A stretch of 64,000 bases of DNA from Brienomyrus brachyistius. Lineage: Eukaryota; Chordata; Actinopteri; Osteoglossiformes; Mormyridae. Below are positions 9,960 to 25,473 of this stretch, in pieces. Position 1 is the first letter of the stretch; each line of letters opens with the position of its first letter. The translations under genes and the position numbers were made by a program. The notes beneath the pieces were generated by a model. It saw nothing but the letters and a program-made list of their open reading frames with translations. It did no database searches and was not told the origin of the DNA. Where the stretch lies: positions 31,470,482-31,534,481 of the forward strand of contig NC_064539.1 of NCBI RefSeq assembly GCF_023856365.1. The letters are read 5' to 3'.

Positions 9960-12900
9960 CAGTTAATGGAAACTCTGGCACATCCCTTGCGTTGCGATTT
10001 TGGCGTGTGCACATCACATTCACATACAGTCAGGCACCCTGAGTGACCATTCATAGCACAAAGTACATAACTGTTCTAATAACTCCAGAACAACAGGAGA
10101 CAGAGACAAACAGTAAACTGTGCTTTGAGCAGTTGCCTGTGGGGGACAATGTAGACCCCATGGATTTTCAGTTTATGTATCTCCATATATAATTATGACC
10201 AATTACAATAAGTACATTCAGTGTGCACTGGAATAAATAAATAGGCTAATACCTCAAATTAAATAAGACTCACATACGTCAAGTATATTGAGCTTTACGC
10301 AGTTCATTGTGGGATAGTGCACAACATGAAATGGTCACTTACTGTACAGTGGAATTATTACAAGTATATCTTCAGGACAGGGTTGGCGACCATTGCGTTA
10401 AAGCTTGGTTAATTTCTTGGGCGCACAAGATGTAAAAATGCATTTTTTTCGGGACTTCGCGTGCTCCGCAACAGAGTGGTAATGGGGGTAATAACGGTAA
10501 AACAAATCAGGTCAATCTGACAAAAGCTGTGTTTTTTACTTTGTTTCAGTGATATTCTAAGTAATTGTGACTCGTGGAGATTAAATAATGGGGGGAAAGG
10601 ATGTTTTTGTTTGAGCGCGGTTTACACACTCAAGAATTAAAATGGGCAACTTTATAATTGTCTGGTCGCTAGCGACACTTTTTTTGCAAACAAATTATCA
10701 TAAATCATTAATTTTGCTATAAGTTTCGTAGTAAATTGTGATGACATACAGTGGGAAGAGCCTCTACACTGAATCATGAACCCCGAAAAGCGACCCGATG
10801 TCTGTACTCAATGGCTGTGTAGATATATACAAATACAAAACAGATAATACATTTACCTAGTGTTGGATGATTTTGAGTGAAATACAGGCATATATCGGTC
10901 AGTTAAGTTATAGGCATAATCGTGTTTAATAGAGGTAGCTACTAGCCTGAGCACCAGATGGCGAATATTATAATAAGTAGCACTGAAATCTGCGTCGCAG
11001 GACGGTCTAGTACGCAATCCTAGGCGAAACGGGGATACCTGGGGACAGGGGACATGATGCTGCCTCACGCTTCACAGGGCAGGGGCACGAACACTGAAAA
11101 GCCACCGCAGTTACTACCCTTGCCAGTAATAATTTCTCTTTCCTAGCTGCTTTGCCTCGTCTGAGGAACTCATGCCCAAAGCCCATTACTTCCTGTGACC
11201 TCCATCAAGCCCACGTTCCTACGAGTAATATGTAATGAAATATGTAAAATACATTAGAAAGATATCTATAACTGACGGACTTTCCGCAAACTTCAAAACT
11301 AACAAAATTAGCACTTAGAACTATGAAACCACCAAAAACATCTTACCGTGCCGCTATTGTAACTGGAAAGTTATTTTATGTAACAGTATGTTCCCGAGTA
11401 TCTTTCCCGAGTCCAGATTAAACCCAAATGTATCCTAAACCGCCGCCCACTTCTGTTACCCGATTTGCAGGACGCATGTGCACCGTTTCACGCATGCGTA
11501 CACCTCACCACGTAAGGTTCCTGACCGGCGTCTGCACCGCGCACGCTGTTTTCATGTGGTGTGGTGTCGCGTCCTTCTGCTAAGATTCATCGTACACGTA
11601 GATTCAATTTCTGAGTTATGTTATGCTCCTTGTGTCTATTCGTGTGTTTTGGTGGATGTGTCCCCTTTTGTCTGCTGTGCAGCAAGGACGGCCCGGCCAC
11701 ACAGGAATTGCTCTTATTCTGGTTCTCTCTTTACTCCAGCTGGCGCAAAAATCAGTAACACACAGTCACACACACACAATATTTTCCTTTTCTGACAAGA
11801 ATCTTTAATAATAATTATTATTATCTTCTTATTACTGTGATACTATCATCTTTTTCTACACATTCTAGTATTGAACCAAATCCTATCATGCTGTGGTAAT
11901 ATTAGGCCATGAGCCATTAAATCTGACACCCAGGCCTATGTACTATTTTCTATAAAGCACTCAACAATAAAACTATTCTCTTCCACATTTTATTCGCAGA
12001 CAGTAATTGGAGTGCAATTTTGTATCTACAAAAACCTCCTATCAACATGCAGGCATTTTTTTTACTTTTATAAATTTGATCATATAGGCCTACTTTCCAT
12101 ATTCTACAATTGGCTAAATATTACATATGAATGCTATTAACCGACAAAGGATAACAAAAGCATTTATTTCACACATTTGCGGTACATCACAAAGCTGAGA
12201 TTAGGCAACAATAATTAGCGAAATACACATTTAATTAACAGTCTAGCTGGCACAAAAAACAGCAACACACAGTCACAATAGTGTATTATGCGACTGCAAG
12301 TTTCAGATCTGTGTAGCATATAGTGCAGAATGATTATATCTTTACTAACCTAAAACAGGTAGAAGAAGGTTTATTACAATTTAGGGTAATTTCGTGTCAG
12401 ATCAGATTTTGCACTGTTACATATTTTAGGGTTTTTAAAGTTACCGAAATTTTAATTCACAATACCATAACTCTATTTTGATTTTACAGTATTTAAATTC
12501 TTCGTCTAACCGTACTGTGCTGTTGAACAGTGAACTCAAGAGCGCAGCTGTGCAACTGGACACTGCATGCGACCCGACTCCATACCGCAGCTGTGAATCT
12601 GGTCAGCACGCGACCTGACTCGAAAGCACAGCTGTACAACAGATAGCGAAGGGCAGCTGGATAGAGGGTGACTATCTTGGTGAGGCTTTTGGATTTTTTA
12701 ACCTGCCTTACAGATCCACACACAACTGTACAATAGCCTTGTCTACTCAAGTGTCTTTGTTGTGTGACATACGTTACACTTAAGTCAGCGATCGTCAGTG
12801 ATGTTCAGTCACCCCTTATTCATTGCGACTTTCCGCATAGCGGTTTTGATTTACTGCGAGGTCGACAGTTTTGTGAAAGCCGTAGGTGACACACAAAAAG

Positions 12901-14170
12901 TATAGTAGCATGAAATACCTGTAGAGTACTGGTTTGGAGGACGCCAGTTGTGTTTACGGCAGCCTCTCACTGATATATCACAGTGATCTTGTAATGACCT
13001 TTCTATCTTGAATTTCGCCTACCTTTTCTCTTCGCTCCTCGAGTTTTGCTCGCCAGGTGCGACATTTTTCCAGAACGCGTGGGGTCTGCGCCCCAAGCCC
13101 CCGCAATGTATAAGGGTAAACTGTACATGACTGCTTGCGTCCGTTGTCAGATCATAAACCTGTTTTTACCGATGTGCTTATGCACATCTGAATTCCATTA
13201 AACTTTAAACCACTTCTCCAGTACAGGGTCAGATGGTCTGGGTCACATGATTGTCCCCAGCAGTGTAGGACACACGCACTACACGAACGCTGCAGATGCC
13301 ACTCTGCCCATCTACATGTCTCTACATGGCAGGACACACAAGAGGTTTACCATACAAACTCCAGGAATACAGATAGTGTGACGTAATGCATTTAATGCAT
13401 GATTGTAAACATAAAGGTATATTAACAGGGGCTGGTAAGTCACAATGGCTCAGTATGTAGCACACTCCTTGAACCTCCAAGGTTGGAGGTCAAAGCTCAC
13501 CTGTATGGTTCTCCCCAAGTCACATGGATTTGCTCCTGCACTAGTGCACTTACATTAATTATCATAAATTGCCCATAGTACATGCACCCTACACAGTACC
13601 TGCATCCCGTCCAAGTTCTGCCCCACACTGCCCCTTCCCGGATGAACAGAAAACAGCAAAAAGATCTCAGTGGCTCACTCTGGAATGCGGACTAGCAGAT
13701 AAAAGAAGTGTCAAATCAGGCCGGGAGTCAGGAAACCTAGAAGTGAACACGGAGTTAATAAATTTGAACATTGCTTAAGATCACTCAGGCGCAAACATGC
13801 CTCCACGTCAGTGAAGACAAATTCCACGATGAGCCGCTAGATGGCGCTGTGGTCACAGCACACCAGGGGTCCCGAGCTGTGTCGAGCTCTTCGAGGATTT
13901 TGTGTCCTTCACGTTGCTTCCAGACACCAGAGACATACATGTTAAGTGAGCCGGTAGCAGTGAAGTGCCTTTAGTGTACTGTTGTTTTGGATTAGGGATT
14001 AGGGTTAGGAGTGCGAGTGGGCACCAGGCTAAGCACATACAGCAGGTCTGCAAAAGGGGCGGATCTTGTAAAGTTATTTTTGTTTTTCAGCATTAAAAGC
14101 TTAATTTGTAATTACACAGTTAATTATCCTGCCTTCAGAGTATGTAAATGTGACTCTACCACATTAAAAT
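9960..14170. other. Upstream region of PRDM9 copy 2, no gene recognised
   Basis: AT-rich unique sequence. An NRF1-like ACGCATGCGTA near 11,490 could mark a promoter on either strand. A 34-bp direct repeat (AGCTGGCRCAAAAAWCAG...) occurs at about 11,738 and 12,244. Short repeated GCAGCTGTG units lie at about 12,545-12,640. A SINE-like CGGTTCTCCCC/ATTGCCCATAGT pattern lies at about 13,430-13,630. Reading frames here are short and show no known domain. Confidence 0.4.
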
Positions 14171-14177
14171 GGAGAGC

Positions 14178-14355
14178 CGGGTTCAAAGGTCACACTCATT
14201 CTCAGGTCTGAGTTGTGAAGAATTTCACAAACGGGAAAGGGTAGTGTGACACCTTAGGCCATTTGCACCAGGTCGGAGCCCCTGATGTGGATCACGCCAA
14301 GGACCTGAGCATCGACTTTCACTCCTTGTGGTGTAACAAGTATTGTTCAGGTGTG
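14178..14355 (+). pseudogene. Decayed PRDM9 SET-exon remnant (third copy)
   Basis: From 14,274 the sequence follows the third SET exon of the two genes at the left end. It reads GAGCCCCTGATGTGG, then ATCACGCCAAGGACCTGAGC, then TTGTGGTGTAACAAGTATTG, against GAGCTCCTGGTGTGG, ATTATGCCAAGGACCTGGGC, TTGTGGAGTAACAAGTGCTC, with the WYGED part deleted. The upstream CACACTCATTCT also matches the intron before that exon. No zinc fingers follow. It is a broken, isolated exon in the + direction. Confidence 0.72.
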
Positions 14356-14359
14356 TTTT

Positions 14360-15005
14360 TGTAGTGCATTACCTGCACTCGTGACTCACTTGCTGTCTTT
14401 CATTGGTTATATTTCTGCAAAATGTTTATTGAGAGAAGGAAAGTAAGACCATTTTCTCAGACATCTGTGTGAAGGTTTACTGCTTCACCTAAAGAAAATA
14501 GTTATTGCTTTCCTCTCTGAAGAGTTCACATTTGTATGAATGCGAAATGAGCAGCGTGCCCAGCTCCAGTAACACAGCAGATGCAGACTGGTCAAAACAA
14601 ACACCAGAATGATCTTTTAATGGGACGTTATGACCGGTAGGTACAGGAAACAGGTGTAGGGATGTACTGGAAAACATGCAGTGGCGGCACTAGGAATCCA
14701 CACCAAGATCAGGGCCACCTACAGTGAACAGGCATCTGCAGGCTGCACTGCCATCATCTCGCAGACTGAGATGGATAAACATGGATGCGCACATCTTCCC
14801 TAAATTAGGAAAAATCCCATTCAAACATCCTTATTCCTACCTAGAGGAGCCCCCTCTCACATCAACTGTAGAATCAGCAGAGCAAGCGGGATTAGCGGCG
14901 GAGGAAAAGCTGGTGAAGTGCGTTTGAATGACTCTCTCAAACACTCTCAAGGCATAAGAAGGGCCCAACACGAGTACACGAACACATGGGGAAAAAGAAA
15001 AGGCA
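14360..15005. other. Intergenic, between PRDM9 remnant and crkl 3' end
   Basis: Unique sequence without a recognised gene or repeat. Confidence 0.4.
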
Positions 15006-15010
15006 CATGA

Positions 15011-15956
15011 TTTATTCAAAATCAAAGAGAAACATTACAAAGCCAGCAGTCGTTTGACATGCTTTTCCTAGACAGACAAACGATGCACTAATGCTGTTAA
15101 TGCCACAGGGCAACGAGAATTTTAAATTAGAATATTTTAAAATTACAGATTGGCATATTGCTACCAGTTAGAATGGAGACTCGGGCCAGGCTGGCTACAC
15201 TGACATAACCTCCCCAAGCCTGGCTACAGAAAATCCCAAATGCATTTCAATCCAATGAAGGAACCCACGAGTGTCACAAAGCAGCAGGTGACCTTTGGCC
15301 TAAGGTCAAGGTCACAGAGACCAGGTTTAGACGTCTGTTCTGCCCGGCTCTAGACGAGGCCTCCACTTGACAGGAGGTCAATGGCAGAGAGGACCGGAGG
15401 CACCCCTAGAGGATGTCAATGGTAGAGCTGAGTCACGTGAAGTGAAACAGCTTCTCCCCAAACAGCAGAACAGGCCTGAACAGGCATCCCTCCCCACCCC
15501 AGCAGGGTGAGGCCACTTTAAAGGAATGAGGTCCTCAGAAGATTCATGAACATACTCACCACTGATCTACACAAGCACCACACCCCCAAACCCACCTCAG
15601 GGGGATCTGACAGTGAAGTTCAGCTATTTCAGCCATTAAGGAACAGAAAACCCAAGCAGTCACATCTGGGGTCTACCCCAGCTTCCAGGAATGTCATCCG
15701 TCTTCCCAAGAGCTTCAGCCCAGTCCACTGCCAGCACCATTTTGAAAGGTAGCAACAAGAATTAACACCTCGTTCACTTAAAAAAAATGTGCGTGACCTC
15801 GTCAGCTGCCATCCAATCAAAAGCGTTCCTGTTTCCAGGTGAAGATGTGTGGCTAGTGGGCTTGGCAGGGGCAAGGGGTGGCGAGATCCAAAAGTTCGAG
15901 AGATGGCCAATCACAAGGTTGGAGGGAGGGGTTGGTGGTGCAGGAGGCGGGGCCCA
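15011..15956 (-). other. crkl 3' UTR with poly(A) signal
   Basis: A minus-strand AATAAA (TTTATT at 15011-15016) lies 0.95 kb past the crkl stop, the expected place for a 3' UTR end. Between them there is GC-richer unique sequence and no other gene. Confidence 0.5.
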
Positions 15957-19080
<3,124 letters not shown>

Positions 19081-19089
19081 ATTAACCCC

Positions 19090-20560
19090 TCAGCGCCGAG
19101 GCGTCAGCTATTGCTCTATGTCTGGAATTTTCCGCCGTCTGCGTGTGATAGAATAGCATAGAGAGCTTTATTGTCATTGCTCTACAGCACGAGATTAAGC
19201 TGCCTTTTCCTGTTCGACACTAATAATTCGGAGAAAAAAAGCACTGAACAAAGTATAAAATGTAAAAGTGTAGTTATGCACGAAATATAAAATTGTAATG
19301 TGTGCACTTCCAGATATACATTGAGCAAAGGAATATACTTATATATAAGTGGATATTTCCACACTGATACATATAACATTTTCCCATTCATCCAGTTTAC
19401 ATACTGCCAGGGCCGCCAGCTTTGGTCAGCTGGCAAAAGTGAGACAAGTCTGCTCACATATGTACACGCATTTACATTTATGTAACAGAATTTGTAATAT
19501 GAATTTACCGTAAGATTTCTTGCGAGAGCTTGAGTCAGAAAGTGTGTCCCGCCAGATTTGTGAGAGTTGGCATCCCTCCATACTCCTGCATGCTGGCATG
19601 CTTGCAGTGTTGTGATTGTTATTATTGGACGGAAACACTGAGGAACCTCATTCCTTTAACACGGCACTGAGTCATTTTTATTGCATAGAAGAACATCATT
19701 GTAGAGACATTATTGTTGTTGCACATGTACTGGTGAAAGCTGGAAACAGGAGCTCAGGAGCGCAGAGGTCTCTGGAATGCAAAGTTCACCCTAATGGTTG
19801 TGGGGTAGAAACTCTTCGTAAGCCTGGAGGTGCAGGATTTAACGGACCTTTACAAAAATGTGATGGCAGCGGTTGGATGAGTCTGGCAGAGACACCTGAT
19901 GTGAAGGTAACTGTGTATTTATGACCTACTGGACTGACCTGGAGACACTCTAGAGCCTGTTTATTGACCACAGAGCAGACGGCTAACCGTGCTGAGATGC
20001 CATAACTATAAGAGATTATTTCAAAAACTTCCAAAGAAAACGTCCAAAAATTACACTGTGTTCAAAGTGGGACCATCACAAATTTCAATCCTGGAGGCTT
20101 CATCAACCTCCCTCCCCATCTCAGTCATGGAGCCTCAAGCCAATGTATTCTGTAGTGGGTGGGGGGGGGTCAGGCTGTAGCCCATCTTCTGTATATTTTG
20201 GAATAAACAGGTTTCGAATCACGCTGAGGGCCAACATCGGAGGGGCAGTCTGGTGGCTACGTCAGGCCTGTTTCTTTGGAGCTGGTGACAGACCCCCCTT
20301 TTCACTGCAAGAAGAGGTGGTAGAAAGATGGAGATGCTCCCTGGCTTTGGTCAGGTGGTGGGGGGGGGGGGGGGTTCATGTCAACGAGCCCCGAAACTTT
20401 CTGAGCGCATGTAGGAAGAAGCGAATGGAATGTGGCTCGCAAATGAAATGCTTAGCATAGAATGCAACGTGCTGTACAGACACGTGTGTAGCTGTTAGCC
20501 TGCCGGGGAGACCTGCAAGCAGGACATGTGTTTTTACACATTCATGTTTGCCACGCGATA
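19090..20560. other. Intergenic upstream of crkl
   Basis: Contains a short dispersed-repeat end at about 19,150-19,200 (GAGCTTTATTGTCATTGC, common in fish genomes), G runs near 20,160 and 20,360, and otherwise unique sequence. No gene seen. Confidence 0.4.
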
Positions 20561-20569
20561 CGAAGCACG

Positions 20570-20923
20570 CTAAGAGACACACACAGATACACACACACAG
20601 ACACACAAGGACAGGCAGACACACACAGATACACACACAGACACACAAGGACAGGCAGACACACACAGATACACACACAGACACACAAGGACAGGCAGAC
20701 ACACACTCAGACACAGGGGTAAAGAGATGCACAAAAAGACACACACACAGACAGACACACACACTCAGACACAGGGACACAGGCACACACATGGATACAC
20801 AGTTAGACACAGAGTCACATCCAAAGACATACAGTCAGACACATGCACACACCAACACACAGTTAGACACACAATCAGACAAACACAGACACAAAGACAG
20901 AAGAACCCACAGATGCACAGTCA

Positions 20924-20969
<46 letters not shown>

Positions 20970-21275
20970 TACAGTCAGACACACACATAGATACACAGTC
21001 AGACACACACACACACACACAGATACACAGTCAGACACACACATACACACACACAGATACACAGTTAGACATACAGACACATAGTCAAACACACATAGAG
21101 AGACACACAGACACATAGTTAGAGACACAGTCAGACACAGACACACCCACAGACACACAGTCAGACGGACCAGACAGACACACAAACACAGACACACAGT
21201 CAAACACAAAGAGACAGTTTGGACACACAGAGACACAGACACACCCCCAGAGACACACTCAAACACACAGACACC
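20570..21275. repeat. CA-rich ACACAGAC minisatellite/microsatellite
   Basis: Imperfect ACACACAGAC units with a 48-bp higher-order repeat (ACACAAGGACAGGCAGACAC three times at about 20,600-20,700) and a pure (AC) stretch near 20,922-20,967. The open frames here are products of the repeat, not genes. Confidence 0.92.
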
Positions 21276-21689
21276 TCACACCACTCTCTGCCTGTTTCCC
21301 CTGCTGCCTTCACCACTGCCTGCTCACTGCCTCACTGGGTCAGTGTGACCTGCATCAGGGATCCAGGAGGCACTAATCAGTATGCTGTGTGGGTCCATCG
21401 ACACCATTTTGGCCCACATTGTGCCGCAACTTTGCTCATCCTGCCCCCAACCCCCCATTTGGTCAGAACCTCTTGTCCTCTATATCTTTAACTCATTAAA
21501 CAAATGTCATATGTGCACAGAATATTCTGGAAAATAATGCACAAAAGCAGAAGTTCATCACCGGGGCAATACAGTGACCTGATTGAGACCGAGCTGCAGA
21601 GCAGCCAGGTCTATGTAGGTTTTCCATGAGGACTGCATGTGCATCTGTTTGACTGTAATTATTACATTGTTGGGGACCAGATTTCCTCA

Positions 21690-21835
21690 CAATGTAATAA
21701 AAACCTGCAACATTTTACCTCAATCTCAATTTTCTAGAAATCCATGAATGCGCTTCTGATTATGGTTATGGTTAGGGTTAGGGTTGTCATAGTTGTTATT
21801 AGGTTTATACCTATAGAAATGAATGGATAGTCTCT
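21690..21835 (+). repeat. Dispersed GGTTAGGG-containing repeat, copy A
   Basis: Shares ATTTTCTAGAAATCCATGAA, GGTTATGGTTAGGGTTAGGG and ATAGAAATGAATGGA with copies at about 53,760, 59,820 and (reverse) 60,440. The TTAGGG units are part of a dispersed element and not a telomere. Confidence 0.6.
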
Positions 21836-21874
21836 ACATTGATATCCTCCTAAAAAGGCTGCTCACTACTCAGT

Positions 21875-22665
21875 TATGCCCCTCCCTCTCATGTGGCTGT
21901 GTGTGGGTGGTCCCTTCATACCCTTCCCTCTCATATGGCTGTGTGGGTAGTCTCCTTTATGCCCCTCCCTCTCATGTGGCTGTGTGGGTAGTCTCCTTCA
22001 TGCCCCACCCTCTCATATGGCTGTGTGGGTAGTCTCCTTTATGCCCCTCCCTCTCATGTGGCTGTGTGGGTAGTCTCCTTCATGCCCCACCCTCTCATAT
22101 GGCTGTGTGGGTAGTCTCCTTCATGCCCCTCCCTCTCATATGGCTGTGTGGGTAGTCTCCTTTATGCCCCTCCCTCTCATGTGGCTGTGTGGGTAGTCTC
22201 CTTCATGCCCCTCCCTCTCATATGGCTGTGTGGGTAGTCTCCTTCATGCCCCTCCCTCTCATGTGGCTGTGTGGGTAGTCTCCTTCATGCCCCACCCTCT
22301 CATGTGGCTGTGTGGGTAGTCTCCTTTATGCCCCTCCCTCTCATATGGCTGTGTGGGTAGTCTCCTTCATGCCCTTCCCTCTCATATGGCTGTGTGGGTA
22401 GTCTCCTTCATGCCCCTCCCTCTCATATGGCTGTGTGGGTAGTCTCCTTCATGCCCCTCCCTCTCATATGGCTGTGTGGGTAGTCTCCTTCATGCCCCTC
22501 CCTCTCATATGGCTGTGTGGGTAGTCTCCTTCATGCCCCTCCCTCTCATGTGGCTGTGTGGGTAGTCTCCTTCATGCCCTTCCCTCTCATATGGCTGTGT
22601 GGGTAGTCTCCTTCATGCCCCTCCCTCTCATGTGGCTGTGTGTGGGTGGTCTCATTCACATCCCT
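21875..22665. repeat. 41-bp minisatellite, about 19 units
   Basis: Unit CTCTCATATGGCTGTGTGGG followed by TAGTCTCCTTCATGCCCCTCC, with few variants (CATGTGG, TTTATG). Highly homogeneous, so probably recently expanded. Confidence 0.95.
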
Positions 22666-23270
22666 CCCTCTCACACAGCCGTGTGTGTGTGGTATACTTC
22701 ACGCCCCTCCATTTCATGTGGCTGTGTATGGGTGGTCTCCTATTCCATCCCAGACTCAGCGGTGAGGTGGGTTTCTTGCTGCCTTCTGGGCTCAGTGGGA
22801 AAACTAAGGAATTCTACTGAAGAAGCACTGATTTGAAGTTTTGTGGATATTTCCATAGCTGTGCCCATACTGTATCTGTTTTGTTCTTCTATGCTCTGGA
22901 TCAGAAACCTGCCACCTAATTACCTCCAATAGGATGCCAAAATCGGCCACAGTTAGAATATCTAAATTGAGCGTACAATCCCATGACCTCCAAAACTGTG
23001 ACCATCTTGAGTCATAGTTTCCATAGGAACAAGGAACACCAAAGCAGTTTATCAGTCTGGTTAAAAATCCAAGCACGAGGCATGCAGTGCTACAAGGCTT
23101 TAATATAACAGAATTGTGTGTTTGCCAGTTGGTGGCCAGCTTAAAGCCATAGTTATGCTACCAGTATCCAGTGCATAAATGTGAAAAGGAGTATTTACAT
23201 CACTAACAGAACATAGACATCCCCAAACATCCTGTGTTTCCCAACCCGGTCCTTGGGAACTCCCAGACAG
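22666..23270. other. Intergenic, nothing recognised
   Basis: Degenerate ends of the 41-bp minisatellite to about 22,740, then unique sequence. Confidence 0.4.
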
Positions 23271-23274
23271 TTAG

Positions 23275-23475
23275 CGTTTTCGCTCCCTCCCATCTCCCTG
23301 CCAGACAGTCCACATTTTTGCTCCCTCCCAGCTCCCTGCCAGACAGTCCACATTTTGCTCCCTCCCAGCTCCCTGCCAGACAGTCCACATTTTGCTCCCT
23401 CCCAGCTCCCTGCCAGACAGTCCACATTTTGCTCCCTCCCATCTCCCTGCCAGACAGTCCAAATTTTGCTCCCTC
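23275..23475. repeat. 37-bp minisatellite, about 5 units
   Basis: Unit GCTCCCTCCCAGCTCCCTGC then CAGACAGTCCACATTTT. The flanks CAACCCGGTCCTTGGGAACT (left) and GTCCCCGAGGACCAGTTTGGG (right) form an inverted pair, so the array appears to sit inside a small inverted-repeat element. Confidence 0.88.
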
Positions 23476-23479
23476 CCAG

Positions 23480-23950
23480 TGGATTGCCTGGAGGTCCCCG
23501 AGGACCAGTTTGGGAAATACTCCCCACACTAACCCATACTCTGTATGATCTGTAAGTGCCTCCTTAACAGATTATGCATCCTTCATAAAACCTTTAATTC
23601 CATGATTGTACATTTAATTCTCACCCTTAGCTTTGTTTCCATGTCTTCTCCTTGTGTGTACGGACTTATTCTAGATACTAAGAATTCTCTTACAGCAATA
23701 AGGCAACAAAATATGTGAACTAAAATAAAATGCTAATGTATAACTTGGAAACCCTCTCTAAATACACTAGATGTGTCCATAAAGAGAATGGAAACGTTAC
23801 ATAAGCACTGCCATGCACTCTTCATAAATCATAAAACAAACCCTTTTCCTACCAGTTGCAGAAGGACTTTCCCTGTGGGTCCCACCTTACATTTTGAAAT
23901 CTTGGCGATAAAATGCACTGGGTGAGGGGGCTCCTCTTTTGTAAGAATTT
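23480..23950. other. Intergenic, nothing recognised
   Basis: AT-rich unique sequence between a minisatellite and a LINE fragment. Confidence 0.35.
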
Positions 23951-23954
23951 GGAA

Positions 23955-24545
23955 TATTGGGGCATTTCTCAGCTGAGTGTGAGGCGGCCGGGATGAGGAT
24001 CGACACCTCTAAGTCTGAGGCCATGGTTCTTGAATGGAAAGGGGTGTATCGCCCTCTCCTGGTGGGAGATGGGTTACTATCTCAAGCAGAGAAGTTTAAG
24101 TATCTCAGGATCCTGTTCATGAGTGATGGCTGAAGGGAGCAGGAGACTGATAGTCAGATTGGTGCAGCGTTAGCAGTAATGTGGATGCTGTATCGTTTTG
24201 TTGTGGTAAAGAGAGAGCCGAGCCACGATGCAAATCTATCAATTTACCAGCTGATCTACATTCCCACCCTCACCTATGGTCATGAGCTCTGGGTAGTGAC
24301 CGAAAGAATGAACTTCCTCCGCAGGGTGTCTTTGCTCAGACTTAGAGAGGGTGAGGAGCTTAGACATTTGGGAGGAGCTCAAAGTAGAGCCACTGCATCG
24401 AAAGGAGCCAGTTGAGGTGGTTCGGGCATCTATCTTGGATGCCTCCGGGACGACTCCCTAGCGAGGTGTTTCGGGGATGTGCAAATGGGAGGAGACCCTG
24501 GGCAGACTCCGAGGAGGACACTCTGAAGAGATTATACAGTGTTGC
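23955..24545 (+). mobile_element. C-terminal fragment of a non-LTR retrotransposon
   Basis: Frame-shifted translation shows RIDTSKSEAMVLEWKG, AEKFKYLRILF, SIYQLIYIPTLTYGHELWVV, then FGHLSWMPPGRLPSEVFRG, the order seen after the RT palm in fish LINE ORF2 proteins. Stops and an internal deletion show it is inactive. Clade not determined. Confidence 0.75.
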
Positions 24546-24671
24546 TTGTAAGTTAGAATTTTCCATATTCTTGCATAAATATGACTTAAAACATCCACAG
24601 ATCTTCACACAAGTAGGTGAAGAGAACACAGTTGAACAAATGAGACAGAAATATCATACTTGGTCATTGAT

Positions 24672-25085
24672 TTATTGAGGAAAACGATCTAATGTCACAC
24701 ATCTGTGAACCTTTCCTTTTAGTATTTGTTGTGACCCCAACAGAACAACAGAAGACTGTGGGCACCAGGACTCTAAAGACTTGGACTTCTGTTCTCTTGC
24801 AAAGATATCATGAGCGTCACACATCCCCTTCCAGCGACCTCGTGACCCCCATGCTCTTCCAATCCATCTGCTGACTTCATAGGAAGAGTCACCAGAGACA
24901 TCAATGTTGCTGCTTAGGTGGGTAAGTCTCTCGACAAGGGCGACATTCCCCCCGCAGAGAGTACTGATGGCTGTGGATAAGAAGTCATTAAAGGCCCGTA
25001 GACAAAGTAAAATCTCCTGCTGGATAAAACGTGTTTTGTCAGAAGTTATACCACTCGCCTCTAGATAACTAAATAAAACGGCCAA
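24672..25085 (-). CDS. Hypothetical 137-residue protein, divergent to med15
   Basis: An open frame of 137 codons starting MAVLFSYLEASGITSDKTR. The N-terminal half looks helical and protein-like; the C-terminal half (after SGDSSYEVSRWIG) is less so and may be intronic. Upstream (25,110-25,200) are several CCCCGCCCC GC boxes, so a real divergent transcript is possible. Family not recognised. It may be chance or one exon of a larger gene. Confidence 0.25.
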   Translation of the reverse strand: MAVLFSYLEASGITSDKTRFIQQEILLCLRAFNDFLSTAISTLCGGNVALVERLTHLSSNIDVSGDSSYEVSRWIGRAWGSRGRWKGMCDAHDIFAREQKSKSLESWCPQSSVVLLGSQQILKGKVHRCVTLDRFPQ

Positions 25086-25473
25086 CTACAACGCCTGGAC
25101 CGCCCCTATCTCAGATGCTGCCCCAGACTCCAACTCAAACCCCGCCCCGACACCAGGCTTTCCTTCATGAAACCCCGCCCCTTCAAAGTCCCCTGCGCGC
25201 CCCATGCAGGAACCATGGATCAGGCCAATTTGCGTTTTACAGCGTGGTTCAGGAAACCTTATTAATATTCATAAGAGAAGCGCTTCCTGATTAGCCAGTG
25301 AATGCCTTAGAGCAGCACGTTCAGGTAGCGCTTCTTCATAAATATTAATTATTTATCCAATCACGTAGCCTCTCATGAATATTAATAAGTTTTCCCGAAC
25401 CACCTCGCAAAAAGAAAATTCGTCATCAGGAGCGGCTGAACCGGAAGCGTAACGTTCAGACACGGCGGACGCA
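25086..25473. promoter_or_regulatory. med15 upstream region with GC boxes, CCAAT and foldback element
   Basis: GC boxes at about 25,135-25,195 are followed by an imperfect palindrome at 25,244-25,403. Outer arms are GTGGTTCAGGAAACCTTATT and, reversed, GTGGTTCGGGAAAACTTATT, both continuing into AATATTCAT. An inner copy (about 25,322-25,350) also pairs with the left arm. A CCAAT box (25,356-25,362) lies inside. The med15 ATG is only 70 bp further on. Confidence 0.6.
25244..25403. repeat. 160-bp foldback / MITE-like inverted repeat
   Basis: Terminal inverted repeats of about 30 bp with few mismatches and AT-rich TTAATATTCAT cores, plus an inner third arm. No clear target-site duplication found, so transposon origin is unproven. 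Confidence 0.6.

Noticed and set aside
20376..21266. Cys-Val-rich and His-Thr-rich open frames
   Set aside because: Translations of the CA-rich microsatellite.
21770..21786. Interstitial telomere repeat
   Set aside because: Only two or three TTAGGG-like units, and they recur inside a dispersed element elsewhere in the window.
20570..22665. CRISPR-like arrays
   Set aside because: Units are contiguous minisatellites without unique spacers, in a vertebrate genome.
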